A stretch of DNA of 64,000 nt, from the NCBI GenBank assembly GCA_038531745.1, contig JBCBBJ010000001.1:248001-312000 (forward strand), read 5' to 3'. Source of the DNA: CALLPQ01 sp038531745 (GTDB lineage: Bacteria > Pseudomonadota > Alphaproteobacteria > Caulobacterales > Parvularculaceae). Shown one piece after another: positions 52,190 to 61,317 of this stretch; within the stretch, counting starts at the first letter, position 1; the number at the start of each line of letters is the position of its first letter. The translations under genes and the position numbers were made by a program. The notes under the pieces were generated by a model. That model searched no databases, was not told where the DNA came from, and saw only the letters and a list, made by a program, of their open reading frames with translations.

Positions 52190-53389
52190 TCAATTCGACT
52201 TTTTGAACGGGGTATAATTCTTCAACGCGGCAATGTCTTCGGCAACGCCCATGCGTTCCTGGGCAAGATAGCGTGAGACAGCCTCCCGAAAGTTTGGATC
52301 GGGTAGATAGTGAGCCGAAAACGTTGGCACGGGTTCGTAGCCCCTGGCCAGCTTATGGGTACCTTGTGCGCCCGCTTCCACACGGGCAAGGCCATGGTCG
52401 ATGGCATAGTCGATTGCTTGATAATAACAACACTCAAAATGCAAAAACTTCGCCTGCTCCGTACACCCCCAATAGCGCCCATAAAGAGTATCCCCCCCGA
52501 TAAAATGGAGGGCGCCCGCAATGGGGTCAGTCCCTGTTTCGGTAAATGCGAGGGTTAGTAACAGATCATCCGCCATCCGCTCTCCCAGGAGAGAAAACGC
52601 GTCCCGCGTCAGATAGGGCGTGCCCCATTTGCGCAGGCCTGTGTCTTGATAAAACACCCAGAAACTATCCCAGTGATGCTCTTTGAGGTCGCGGCCCGTA
52701 ATATTTTCAATTCGAATGCCTTGCTCGGTAGCTTTTCGGCGCTCCTGGCGGATTGTCTTGCGTTTGCGCGAGGCGAGGGCGGCAAGAAAATCATCAAAGT
52801 TCTGATAATCGCGATTGGTCCAGTGGAATTGCTCCCCCAACCGGGCAAGATAACCCTCAGCCTCTAATAGGGTACGTTCTGCCTGCGTGATAAAATTGAT
52901 ATGGGCCGACGACAAACCTGTTTGATCGGTAAACTGACGGATTGCACCAGCCAATAGGACGCGGTGGTCGCTGTCGGCGCATAACAGTCTTGGTCCCGGC
53001 GCCGGGGTAAAGGGGGCGGCAATCAGAAGCTTGGGAAAATATCGCCCGCCGGCTCGTTGATAGGCATCGGCCCAGGCATGATCAAAAATATACTCCCCCT
53101 GGCTGTGGCCCTTGAGATAGGCCGGGGCCATGCCGAGGATTTTATCACCTTGCTCAAGTACCAAAATGTTGGGATGCCAGCCGGTACCCTCTGCGATAGA
53201 CCCACTTTCTTCCAGTAATTTCAAAAACCGGTGAGCAACAAACGGGTTATACGGAACATTTTTTGGAAAGGCATGAGCGTCCCACTGGTCTTCCTCAATC
53301 TCGGCGATGGAGCTGACCGTGCGCAGAGAGAGGGCCCCTGTCTCGTTTGAAGGTGTTGCTGCGTCGCGAGGGGTACCGTCTGCGCTCAT
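52190..53389 (-). CDS. FemAB-like GNAT-fold acyltransferase (peptidogalycan biosynthesis family)
   Basis: A 399-residue cytoplasmic protein of the PF04339-type family often annotated as peptidogalycan biosynthesis or GNAT N-acetyltransferase. Clear pieces: NPFVAHRFLKLLEESGS, GEYIFDHAWADAYQRAGGRYFPKLLIAAPFTPAPGPRLL, RKRKTIRQERRKATEQGI, ALHFIGGDTLYGRYWGC and FHFECCYYQAIDYAIDHGL-like LHFECCYYQAIDYAID, then GAQGTHKLARGYEP. Two GNAT-like halves are likely. Substrate unknown; an aminoacyl or acyl transfer is presumed. Overlaps ridA by 4 bases. Confidence 0.88.
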   Translation of the reverse strand: MSADGTPRDAATPSNETGALSLRTVSSIAEIEEDQWDAHAFPKNVPYNPFVAHRFLKLLEESGSIAEGTGWHPNILVLEQGDKILGMAPAYLKGHSQGEYIFDHAWADAYQRAGGRYFPKLLIAAPFTPAPGPRLLCADSDHRVLLAGAIRQFTDQTGLSSAHINFITQAERTLLEAEGYLARLGEQFHWTNRDYQNFDDFLAALASRKRKTIRQERRKATEQGIRIENITGRDLKEHHWDSFWVFYQDTGLRKWGTPYLTRDAFSLLGERMADDLLLTLAFTETGTDPIAGALHFIGGDTLYGRYWGCTEQAKFLHFECCYYQAIDYAIDHGLARVEAGAQGTHKLARGYEPVPTFSAHYLPDPNFREAVSRYLAQERMGVAEDIAALKNYTPFKKSN

Positions 53390-53859
53390 CCAGCAATCTC
53401 GACCATGGCGTCAATTTCAACGGCTGCGCCTAGGGGCAGGGAGGGGACGCCAACCGCGGCGCGGGCATGGCGCCCCGCGTCGCCAAAAATCTCAACCATC
53501 ATGTCAGAAGCGCCATTGATCACTTTTGGCTGGTCGGTGAAGTCCGGGGTTGAGGCAACAAACCCGCCAAGCCGCACGACCCGTGACACATGATCAAGGG
53601 TTTTATCGACGCTGGCGCATGCGGCATGAAGCTGAGCCACAAGGTTGAGCCCGCAAACCCGCGCGGCGCGCACGCCGGCTTCCACATCCATATCGTGGCC
53701 CAGGGTGCCGGCGATCAGCGTGCCATTGTCCATGGAAATTTGACCCGAAATCACCACCAGATTGCCGGTGATCACAAACGGCACATAATTCGCCACCGGT
53801 GCGACCGCATCGGGAAGTGTGATGCCAAGCGCATTAAGGCGGCTTTGCACAGACGACAT
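53386..53859 (-). CDS. RidA family enamine/imine deaminase
   Basis: A 157-residue protein of the YjgF/YER057c/UK114 family, group with the insertion pattern ALGITLPDAVAPVANYVPFV. Fits by LVVISGQISMDNGTLIAGTLG, AARVCGLNLVAQLHAA and RAAVGVPSLPLGAAVEIDAMVEIA; the arginine of RAAVGVPSLP is the family's catalytic one. Removes reactive enamines made by PLP enzymes. First gene of the ridA-femAB-HIT operon. Confidence 0.93.
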   Translation of the reverse strand: MSSVQSRLNALGITLPDAVAPVANYVPFVITGNLVVISGQISMDNGTLIAGTLGHDMDVEAGVRAARVCGLNLVAQLHAACASVDKTLDHVSRVVRLGGFVASTPDFTDQPKVINGASDMMVEIFGDAGRHARAAVGVPSLPLGAAVEIDAMVEIAG

Positions 53860-54115
53860 GGGGCACCCTTCTCAACTACTCATGATCAGCAAGGTGTAAG
53901 CGATAAGCGCAATCTCTGATCTCAAATGCAGTGTACATCAATTCGCATTTGGAGGGATCACTAAAGCTATGATTTTTGCGTTATGGCGGGCGCTTTAAAA
54001 AGAGAGCGTTTTGTGCATCGGGCCGAAAAAAGCTAGAGTTACGGCGGAGATTGATGTTTTTGCTCAATCAATCGTGGAAGTGAGCGTGTGATCACAAACC
54101 GCCTTGAGGGGCCGG
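53860..54115 (+). other. 256-bp divergent intergenic region with inverted repeat
   Basis: No gene. GATTGAT at 54049-54055 and its complement ATCAATC at 54067-54073 form a 7-bp inverted repeat about 40 bases before the FGE start, perhaps an operator. GAGGGG lies just before the FGE ATG. Confidence 0.4.
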
Positions 54116-55048
54116 ATGAAATCATCCTTAGGATCAATGGTTTGCCTGACCACGCTTATGCTGGTTGGAATGACCGCGACAATAAAGCCAGAGGCACGCG
54201 GACAGACCGAGCGACTTCAATGCGGTTTGGCAGATGCTGATATCGGGCAATTCGTTTCTGTGCTATCGGGGTCTTTCACCATGGCTGAGGATCCGTTGTA
54301 CCGAGAGGAAGGCAAACCGCGCCAACGGGCGGTCACGGGTTTTGACATTCAAATTCATGAAGTGACCAATGGGCAATTTGCTCAGTTTGTGAAAGCAACC
54401 GGGTATATTACCTCGGCTGAGAAAGCAGTTGCCTCAACGGTACCTGGGGCTGGCTCTGCGGTCTTTCGCCAACCGGACCGCAACAGCATTGGAAATTGGC
54501 AACTGACGAACGGCGCAACGTGGCGCACCCCGGCAGCGGAAGTCGAAACCGAAGCACGCGACAGACAAATGACGTTGCCTGTGGTGCATATTGCCCACGA
54601 CGATGCGAAAGCCTATGCCAAGTGGGCGGGCGGCCGTCTCCCGACCGAAATAGAATGGGAATATGCGGCGAGCCTTGGTCTTCCTAAAACGCCCGGGCGC
54701 TATCGTGGTGCGTTTGATGAAAAGGGAAAGCCGATTGCGAATACCTGGCAAGGTATTTTCCCAGCAATTAATCAAGTCCAGGATGGTTTTGAAGACAGCG
54801 CGCCCGTTGGGTGTTTTCCGGCAAGTGAAATCGGCCTTTACGATATGATTGGTAATGTGTGGGAGTGGACCGCGTCGGCGTCGACGCCGGTAACACACAC
54901 GATCAAGGGCGGCTCGTTTCTATGTGCGCCCAACTATTGCCGTCGCTACCGTCCATCAGCCCGGCAAGCCCATGAAACAGATTTTTCCACCAATCATATT
55001 GGCTTTCGGATTGTAAAAGACCGCACGCCGTCGAGAGATTTGCAGTGA
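54116..55048 (+). CDS. Formylglycine-generating enzyme (sulfatase-modifying factor family)
   Basis: A 310-residue exported protein with a short signal peptide. The C-type-lectin-like FGE-sulfatase domain runs from about 50 to 305: HEVTNGQFAQFVKATGY, LPVVHIAHDDAKAYAKWAGGRLPTEIEWEYAA, LYDMIGNVWEWTAS and GGSFLCAPNYCRRYRPSARQ. The last holds both copper-binding/active cysteines, C270 and C275, spaced as in human SUMF1, so it should oxidise a sulfatase cysteine to formylglycine. It is thus a real FGE, not one of the cysteine-less relatives. A TTG at 54104 is a less likely start. No complete sulfatase is adjacent, only a fragment on the other strand. Confidence 0.9.
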   Translation: MKSSLGSMVCLTTLMLVGMTATIKPEARGQTERLQCGLADADIGQFVSVLSGSFTMAEDPLYREEGKPRQRAVTGFDIQIHEVTNGQFAQFVKATGYITSAEKAVASTVPGAGSAVFRQPDRNSIGNWQLTNGATWRTPAAEVETEARDRQMTLPVVHIAHDDAKAYAKWAGGRLPTEIEWEYAASLGLPKTPGRYRGAFDEKGKPIANTWQGIFPAINQVQDGFEDSAPVGCFPASEIGLYDMIGNVWEWTASASTPVTHTIKGGSFLCAPNYCRRYRPSARQAHETDFSTNHIGFRIVKDRTPSRDLQ

Positions 55049-55096
55049 CGAGAGGCCAAGGGGGCCGTTGCATCAGTTGAAGAGCTTCTAACATAG

Positions 55097-55127
55097 AAAA
55101 AGGAGCCCTAGATGAGGCTCCTTTTTT
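55097..55127. terminator. Bidirectional rho-independent terminator
   Basis: AAAAAGGAGCC / GGCTCCTTTTTT around CTAGATGA between the convergent FGE gene and the sulfatase-like fragment. T-runs exist on both strands. Confidence 0.92.
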
Positions 55128-55171
55128 AATTTTTTAGGCCGTGTTTCCGATAGGGTGGCCTTGCAAACAGC

Positions 55172-55516
55172 CTAACCGCCAAACACCAGCTCGCGCCATT
55201 CTGCGCAAGATACACCGCGTGTTTGACGTTGGAGTGCACGGTATAGCTTTATAAGCCTAATCCGCTCACGGAATGATAGTCGCCCGTCCAACAAATTATT
55301 CAGTTCATATGGGTCCCGGCGCAGGTCATAAAATTCAAAAATACGCTGTTCATTGCCGTTATCATCCAAAATCGGCTCCGCATTATCGTCCAGCATTGTC
55401 CGATCAATGAATTTATACCGGCGATCGGCGATGGTTTGTCCATCGTGCGGGGGCACCACGAAGAAAATCGGGTTCAAGAACCAACCGGGTGCAGTGTACG
55501 GGTGTCCATCGCTCAT
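55172..55516 (-). pseudogene. Probable remnant of a sulfatase (C-terminal fragment)
   Basis: An open frame of 114 residues with ATG at 55516. Its contents, RRYKFIDRTMLDDN, FEFYDLRRDPYELNNLLDG and the preceding PIFFVVPPHDGQT, are like the C-terminal part of type I arylsulfatases, where ...YDLxxDPxExxNL closes the domain. The N-terminal part with the CxPxR active site is missing: upstream, only about 14 in-frame codons separate it from the dinB stop, which is in the same frame. So it is most likely a truncated relic. A small functional protein cannot be ruled out. It sits next to an FGE gene, so the two may once have formed a sulfatase-maturase pair. Confidence 0.65.
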
Positions 55517-55558
55517 GGGAAGACTATTTTCATCCCTACGGGTTCCGAATGACGCCCC

Positions 55559-56851
55559 CTAAGGTTTTTTGAATACCCGGCCCGGACCAATGGCATTGTC
55601 GCCGAACTTGTCGCGCAAGGCGTCCATAGCGGCTTCGCGTTTAGCAAGGCGTTCTGTATCTGTGGCAAAAAAGCCTTGTTGCTGAATGCCTTCATCATGG
55701 GCGATGAGGTCGGAGTAGCCGATACCGATCAGGCGAAAAGCGCGTCCATCACACTCTCCGGTGAGGAGTTCACGGCCCATGTCAAAGAGGACTCGGGCGA
55801 GATTTGAGGCCTCGTCAAGAGTCCGTCGGCGGGTGAGCGTTCTGAAATTCGCTGATTTTAGTTTCAAGGTCACCACGCGCCCTTTTATACCTTTCGCTTT
55901 CATCCGCCTGGAAACCTTTTCACAGAGCGGCCATAAGCGATCCTCCAACACGGACTGACGATCGATATCGTCATTAAAGGTTGTCTCGGCGGACACACTC
56001 TTGGTGTCGCGATGGGGGGTTACAGAACGGGCGTCGTTACCGTGGGCAAGATGGGCCAGACGCAAGCCCGTCTCGCCATAGCGGGCGGCGAGGGTCTTTG
56101 CATCCATTACCTGTAGTTGGCTAATGGTGTGAAGCCCGTCAGCGGCAAGCCGTGCGCTTGTCTTCTTTCCGATACCCCAGATCAGGCTGATGGGCTGGGC
56201 CGCCAGAAAGCTTTTGGTTTCCTTCCGCCCAATCACGCAGTACCCTGACGGTTTGTCATAGTCCGACGCAATCTTGGCCAAGAATTTGTTATGGCTCAGC
56301 CCCACCGAAACCGTGACGCCAACCTCCCGCACGATGGCATTTTGCAGCCGTGCCATGGTCACCGCCGCGGGCTCGCCATGCATGCGCTGTGTGCCTTGGA
56401 GGTCCATAAAGGCTTCGTCAATGGAAAGCGGTTCCACCAAGGGCGTTAGGGTGCGCATCATCTGGCGGATGGTCTGGCCAGCGATGAGATATTTTTCAAA
56501 GTCAGGCTTGATCACCACGGCGTCGGGACAGGCGGCTAGCGCCTTGAACATCGGCATCGCGGAACGCACGCCATAGGTGCGCGCAATGTAACAGCAGGTT
56601 GTCACGACACCGCGCCGTCCGCCGCCCACGATTACCGGCTGATCAACAAGAGACGGGTCATCCCGTTTTTCGATAGCCGCATAAAAAGCATCGCAATCAA
56701 GATGGGCGATGGTCAGGTCAAAAAGTTCCGGGTGGGCGACGACCGATGCCGCAATTTTCTTGGTTTCGCAGTCCCTGCACCGCGCAAGACCATTTCTCTC
56801 AAATTTGAGGCATTTTCGGCATAGGAAGGGTTTCTTAACGATTTCAGTCAC
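55559..56851 (-). CDS. dinB: DNA polymerase IV (Y family)
   Basis: A 430-residue translesion polymerase. Typical: IAHLDCDAFYAAIEKRDDP, GVVTTCCYIARTYGVRSAMP, VEPLSIDEAFMDLQGT (catalytic SIDEAF), SVGLSHNKFLAKIASDYDKPSGY, and GIGKKTSARLAADG (HhH). The little-finger domain is present. Residues 1-45 add a four-cysteine segment, FLCRKCLKFERNGLARCRDCE, likely binding zinc, a known variant in Alphaproteobacteria. No beta-clamp motif could be fixed. Overlaps no gene; 185 bases from divK. Confidence 0.95.
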   Translation of the reverse strand: MTEIVKKPFLCRKCLKFERNGLARCRDCETKKIAASVVAHPELFDLTIAHLDCDAFYAAIEKRDDPSLVDQPVIVGGGRRGVVTTCCYIARTYGVRSAMPMFKALAACPDAVVIKPDFEKYLIAGQTIRQMMRTLTPLVEPLSIDEAFMDLQGTQRMHGEPAAVTMARLQNAIVREVGVTVSVGLSHNKFLAKIASDYDKPSGYCVIGRKETKSFLAAQPISLIWGIGKKTSARLAADGLHTISQLQVMDAKTLAARYGETGLRLAHLAHGNDARSVTPHRDTKSVSAETTFNDDIDRQSVLEDRLWPLCEKVSRRMKAKGIKGRVVTLKLKSANFRTLTRRRTLDEASNLARVLFDMGRELLTGECDGRAFRLIGIGYSDLIAHDEGIQQQGFFATDTERLAKREAAMDALRDKFGDNAIGPGRVFKKP

Positions 56852-57036
56852 TTACACAGTTTATCGATTGTTGGTAATTATCACAATCTCACACTTTTTG
56901 CGGCGGTTAAATAATCGATAAGACCTTTTGCCCATAACTAAAGCTCATTCAATCGGTCCGATTCGCTGCGCTTTTTCTTGTGTAACAAGGTGTTTGATGC
57001 AGCGGCCGGCCCCCGTGCAATAATAGGCTGCGTTTT

Positions 57037-57435
57037 ATGTCTGCAATGGAGAAAATCGACCTGTCGCCGCTGACCAAAACTGTCCTGATCGTGGAAGACA
57101 ACGAGCTGAACATGAAACTCTTTCATGATCTGCTCGATGCGCACGGCTATGGCGTTTTGCAGGCGCGCAATGGCGAGGAGGCCATGGCATTAGCGCGCAC
57201 AGAAAAGCCGGATTTGATCCTGATGGACATCCAATTGCCAGAGGTTTCCGGTCTTGAGGTGACAAAATGGCTAAAGGCTGATGAGGCGCTGGCCGATATT
57301 CCGGTGATCGCGGTGACTGCCTTTGCCATGAAGGGCGATGAAGAACGCATCCGCGCTGGCGGGTGCGAAGACTATGTGGCGAAACCGATTTCGGTTGTTT
57401 CGTTTGTTGACAAAGTAAAAAGATATCTCAGCTAG
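57037..57435 (+). CDS. divK: Response regulator DivK-like (single receiver domain)
   Basis: A 132-residue single-domain receiver with acidic pocket VLIVEDNE, phospho-acceptor D64 in LILMDIQLPEVSG and K in DYVAKPI, plus T in VIAVTAFAMKGDEER. DivK controls asymmetric cell division by acting on PleC/DivJ and DivL in Caulobacter-type bacteria. Adjacent to pleD, which is the conserved divK-pleD operon of Alphaproteobacteria. Start may be 57037 or the ATG 9 bases later. Confidence 0.93.
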   Translation: MSAMEKIDLSPLTKTVLIVEDNELNMKLFHDLLDAHGYGVLQARNGEEAMALARTEKPDLILMDIQLPEVSGLEVTKWLKADEALADIPVIAVTAFAMKGDEERIRAGGCEDYVAKPISVVSFVDKVKRYLS

Positions 57436-57482
57436 GTTTGCCCGGTGAGTGTTGTGTTTCACGGTAACCCGGTGGGGTATGT

Positions 57483-58859
57483 ATGACGGCGCGCGTATTG
57501 GTCGTCGATGATCTGGAACCGAATGTGAAGCTGCTGGAGGCAAAGCTCCGGGCTGAATATTTCGATGTATTGGGTGTGTTCAGTGGCCGCGATGCCATCG
57601 AAACGGCCCGTTCAGAACAACCCGATATTATTCTTCTCGATGTGATGATGCCTGGCATGGATGGGTTTGAAACCTGCCGCGCCCTCAAATCCATGCCGGA
57701 AACCATGCATATTCCCGTGGTTATGGTAACAGCCCTTGATCAGCAGGCGGATCGTATTGCCGGATTAGAAGCGGGCGCCGACGATTTTTTGACCAAGCCG
57801 GTGGAGGATGTGGCACTGTTTGCCCGGGTGCGCAGCCTGACACGCCTCAAAATGATGACCGATGAATTACGCATGCGCCATGTGACGGGGCAGGGGCTTG
57901 GCGTTGTCGAGCAACTTGAAGTCAGTGATGAAGCTGAATTATCGCGCCGTATTCTGATCATGGATGATCAGATTGAACAGATTGATCGTCTGCGCGCTGT
58001 GCTTGGCCCGGATTATGATGTGTTCTCTGAAACCGACCATGACGAGGCGCTTAACCGCGTGCGCCAGTCAGATTTTGATTTGATCATCATCAATATGTCG
58101 ATTGAAAAGACCGATCCCTTGCGGCTTTGCTCAACGATCCGGTCTTTTGAGGAAACGCGCCTGACACCCATTCTGGCCATTGTCCGGGAGGGCGATACAC
58201 GCAAGCTGGTTCGTGCCCTTGATATTGGCGTGAATGATTATGTGAACCGGCCCGTTGACAAGAATGAGCTAATTGCCCGGGTTTCAACGCAACTGCGCCG
58301 CAAACACAACCTTGACCAGTTGCGCTCTTCTTTTCAGGCAAGCCTTGAAATGGCGGTTACGGATCAATTGACCGGTCTTTACAATCGCCGCTATCTAGCC
58401 AGCCATTTGTCGGCAATGTTTGACCGCGCCTATTGGACCGGTCGCGCGTTGTCCGTGTTGATCCTCGATATCGATCATTTCAAGGCGATCAATGACACCT
58501 TTGGCCATGATGCCGGTGATGAGGTAATTCGCGCCTTTGCGGACCGTATCACACACGCCATCCGCGGCATTGACCTTGCCTGCCGCTATGGCGGGGAAGA
58601 ATTTCTGATCGCCATGCCGGATACGGACATGAATTTTGCCCACATCGTGGCTGAGCGATTACGCCAGGATATTGCGGGCGACAAGGTGGCTGTGAATAGC
58701 GGGCGTGACCGCGTTGAAGTAACGGTCAGTATCGGGATTGCTTCTACCGAAGATGGCGCGGAAGACGATAACGCGCAAAAGCTGATCAAACGTGCCGATG
58801 AGGCGCTTTATGCAGCCAAACAATCGGGCCGTAACCGGGTAAATTTATCGGCTGCCTGA
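57483..58859 (+). CDS. pleD: PleD-like diguanylate cyclase response regulator
   Basis: A 458-residue protein with two receivers and a GGDEF domain. REC1 (1-120) has VLVVDDLEPN and IILLDVMMPGMDGFE with the phosphorylated aspartate at D53. REC2 (about 155-275) lacks a clean phospho site (FDLIIINMSIEK), as in PleD. The GGDEF region (300-458) has CRYGGEEFLIAMP at 367-379 (GGEEF 370-374) preceded five residues upstream by RGID, an inhibitory I-site for c-di-GMP. It makes c-di-GMP at one cell pole in Caulobacter. Starts 47 bases after divK and is probably co-transcribed. Confidence 0.95.
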   Translation: MTARVLVVDDLEPNVKLLEAKLRAEYFDVLGVFSGRDAIETARSEQPDIILLDVMMPGMDGFETCRALKSMPETMHIPVVMVTALDQQADRIAGLEAGADDFLTKPVEDVALFARVRSLTRLKMMTDELRMRHVTGQGLGVVEQLEVSDEAELSRRILIMDDQIEQIDRLRAVLGPDYDVFSETDHDEALNRVRQSDFDLIIINMSIEKTDPLRLCSTIRSFEETRLTPILAIVREGDTRKLVRALDIGVNDYVNRPVDKNELIARVSTQLRRKHNLDQLRSSFQASLEMAVTDQLTGLYNRRYLASHLSAMFDRAYWTGRALSVLILDIDHFKAINDTFGHDAGDEVIRAFADRITHAIRGIDLACRYGGEEFLIAMPDTDMNFAHIVAERLRQDIAGDKVAVNSGRDRVEVTVSIGIASTEDGAEDDNAQKLIKRADEALYAAKQSGRNRVNLSAA

Positions 58860-59053
58860 TTGCTTTATCGCGTACATACCAAAACCCGTACGGTTTTGCG
58901 TCCACAAAATTGCAAAACGTACGCTGGGAAGTTGTGCTATAGGGTGCTTAGCTGGTTGGGGAACGGCATTCGGTGGCACGCGCATATGGCCGACATTGAT
59001 CCATTTTGGTCCTGATGGTGGTACAAAAAGCATCCAAGACAAGGGAGACCGAT

Positions 59054-59425
59054 ATGTTTCGACGTGCTTTTGTTGCCTCACTTGCGTTTGTATCCCTCTT
59101 TTTGATGTCCGAAGCCCTCGCGGGCGTTAGCCAAAATATATCAATTGCGGCGGGGAAATCGCTTATTTTGGGCGGTGATCAATCGGGCGAAATCCGCTTC
59201 AATGGGCAAAATCGCGGGGAGACGACGCTTAATATTGCCGTTCGCTCGGCAGACATGTCGCGGTCCGTCGCGGCTTTGGCACCCGGGGAGCGGTTTGCGC
59301 AGTCGCTGGCGAAAGGCGAGGTTTTGGTCATCATGAATAGTTCTGCAACCAGGGCGGGCGACGTCTATTGGCATGTGGGTAGCCAACGCGACAAACCCAA
59401 CCCGCGATTTGAGCCAGCGCAATAG
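59054..59425 (+). CDS. Small secreted hypothetical protein
   Basis: A 123-residue protein with a signal peptide (RAFVASLAFVSLFLMSEALAG) and a beta-rich body (SLILGGDQSGEIRFNG, TTLNIAVRSADM, AFAQSLAKGEVLVIMNSS-like). The organisation resembles small periplasmic proteins with two beta motifs, but no family is recognised. GGGAGA precedes the ATG at 59054; the longer frame from 59006 is not used. Convergent with the ABC1 kinase gene. Function unknown. Confidence 0.65.
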   Translation: MFRRAFVASLAFVSLFLMSEALAGVSQNISIAAGKSLILGGDQSGEIRFNGQNRGETTLNIAVRSADMSRSVAALAPGERFAQSLAKGEVLVIMNSSATRAGDVYWHVGSQRDKPNPRFEPAQ

Positions 59426-59439
59426 GTTGGTATTTGGCG

Positions 59440-60840
59440 CTAGTGGCCCTTGCCAGCGCAGTAACGTTGCAAGATCGCGCGCACAGGCACCCGGGCCTTC
59501 AACTTGCTCGCCAGAAAAAAGAGACCACCGACTTTCCTCTGTAAAAAGAGCGTGTCAATAGGCGGTACGTGAGAGAACTTTTCATTACGCATGGTCATCC
59601 CCTTGTCACGTATCCTGATGATCAAATCATCCTGCCCAAACTGATAGACCTCCTTGGCGAGAATTGGCTCGAGCACCATGTTGATGATCGACATGATCGT
59701 TTTATGCTGAAACGCCGTGATCGTTTCGTCAAAATAACCGATGGCGCGCATGGCCTTGTCCGCCGCGTCCATGTCGCGATTGAGGGCTGCACCCATTAGG
59801 TGGCGAAAGCCCGCCGTGATCGCGTCATCAAATTGGCGGGTTGCCCCAAAATCAAAGAGGATGATTTGGCCCGTTTGCGGATCGATTTGGTAATTGGCGT
59901 AATTGGGATCAGTTTGCATGGTCTGCCACTCAAAGAGCTCACGCATCACAAGATGAATGAGGTCTGTCACGACCCGGTCGCGGGTCGCCTGGTCGGCCTG
60001 TTCGAGTGTTTCAATGGGCTCTCCCGCCACGAAGGACATGGCGAGGATGGACGATGTGGTGAATTCGGGGGCCAGCTCAGGAACAACGAACCGATTATCA
60101 TCCGTAAGCTGATCATAGAAGAATGATAGATACTCGGCCTCATGCTCGTAATTGGCCTCTTCGTGCAATTGGCGTTTTGCCTCGGCTAAAAAATGTTGGA
60201 TATCAACTGATGATGGCAAGACCCCGGCCATGCGGATAAGCACCCCAACATTGTCCACATCGCTATCGATACTGTCGCGAACCCCGGGATATTGGATCTT
60301 GATGGCGAGTTCCTCGCCAGCAAGACTGCGTGCGCGGTGCACCTGGCCAATGGAGGCGGCGGCGAGGGGGACCGGTTCGAACCGATCAAAACGGGTCAGC
60401 CACCCTTTACCCCATTCGCGGGTTAGTACCTGTTTTAGCTGGCGCGGCGGCATAGGGTCTGCGGCTGATCGCAAGCGTGCGAGCACGACCGAGAATTCTT
60501 CCGGGATCAGATCACCAGCCTCCATGGAGAGAAGCTGACCGACCTTCATGGCGGCGCCGCGCATGCGGGCAAGCTGATCGGCAAGGCGTTTCGCGTTGCC
60601 GGGGGTCAAGATCAGATCATCGAGCGCCACGCGCTCACCGCGGACCAATTGCCGGGCGCCATTAACCAACACATCGCCAGCCACACCGGCAGCGATGCCG
60701 CTAAAACCAGCCAGACGGCTAGCGCGTGACGCGGGGACAGCAACACCGGCAACATTGCTATCATCGTCCAGTGACGACGGGGCAGTTTTTTCGTTTGTAG
60801 GGGAGGCAGGTAAAGCGTGTTTTGGCGAGCGATCAGTCAT
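59440..60840 (-). CDS. ABC1/AarF-family atypical protein kinase (UbiB-like)
   Basis: A 466-residue kinase-like protein of the ADCK/UbiB group. It has LADQLARMRGAAMKVGQLLSMEAGDL (KxGQ motif), PLAAASIGQVHRARSLAGEELAIKIQYPGV (A-rich loop and catalytic lysine), LRLFDF-like FDFGATRQF with DFG, and later helical segments. Such proteins support ubiquinone synthesis or lipid handling. The C-terminal has no membrane helices, unlike E. coli UbiB, and the N-terminus is a disordered 40 residues. Alone; no ubi gene next to it. Confidence 0.9.
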   Translation of the reverse strand: MTDRSPKHALPASPTNEKTAPSSLDDDSNVAGVAVPASRASRLAGFSGIAAGVAGDVLVNGARQLVRGERVALDDLILTPGNAKRLADQLARMRGAAMKVGQLLSMEAGDLIPEEFSVVLARLRSAADPMPPRQLKQVLTREWGKGWLTRFDRFEPVPLAAASIGQVHRARSLAGEELAIKIQYPGVRDSIDSDVDNVGVLIRMAGVLPSSVDIQHFLAEAKRQLHEEANYEHEAEYLSFFYDQLTDDNRFVVPELAPEFTTSSILAMSFVAGEPIETLEQADQATRDRVVTDLIHLVMRELFEWQTMQTDPNYANYQIDPQTGQIILFDFGATRQFDDAITAGFRHLMGAALNRDMDAADKAMRAIGYFDETITAFQHKTIMSIINMVLEPILAKEVYQFGQDDLIIRIRDKGMTMRNEKFSHVPPIDTLFLQRKVGGLFFLASKLKARVPVRAILQRYCAGKGH

Positions 60841-60903
60841 GCCAGTGATACGCTCGCGCCAAATTAGTCAGACCAATGGCCATGACCGTGCCAATCAAGC
60901 AAA

Positions 60904-61071
60904 TTACTTGATCTTACCTTCTTTGAAATCCACGTGCTTGCGCGCCACGGGATCATATTTTTTCAGAACCAGTTTCTCGGTCATGGTGCGCGTGTTTTTC
61001 TTGGTCACGTAGAAAAAACCAGTACCGGCCGTTGAGTTCAGGCGGATCTTGACGGTGGTTGGTTTCGCCAT
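60904..61071 (-). CDS. rpmG: 50S ribosomal protein L33
   Basis: A 55-residue large-subunit protein: AKPTTVKIRLNSTAGTG, FYVTKKNTRTMTEKLVLKKY and DPVARKHVDFKEGKIK are typical. It is the cysteine-free type, as in most Alphaproteobacteria. ATG at 61069-61071, with GGAGC a few bases upstream. 63 bases upstream of the ABC1 kinase start but in the same direction, so co-transcription is conceivable. Confidence 0.96.
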   Translation of the reverse strand: MAKPTTVKIRLNSTAGTGFFYVTKKNTRTMTEKLVLKKYDPVARKHVDFKEGKIK

Positions 61072-61317
61072 GGCGGGGCTCCAAAAATTCTGATGCGTGC
61101 CTCTTTTTGCACGAAGCGGCGATACATAGCCGGGTAGGGGGCCAAGTCAAGGTCATTTCGCCCGCAAATTCTTGAATAATGAGCCTCCCAGCGCGCCCCT
61201 GGACAATCGAAACCCAACGCTAGAGCCGGCTGGAAAAACAGCCAAAGCAATTTTGCGATTGAGCCTGATCAGCGTAGCCTATGATTAGCAAAAAACACCT
61301 CTTTTATAGGCCGCGCT

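Noticed and set aside
56852..57036. CtrA box (TTAA-N7-TTAA) in front of divK
   Set aside because: Only single TTAA elements were found, with no properly spaced partner.
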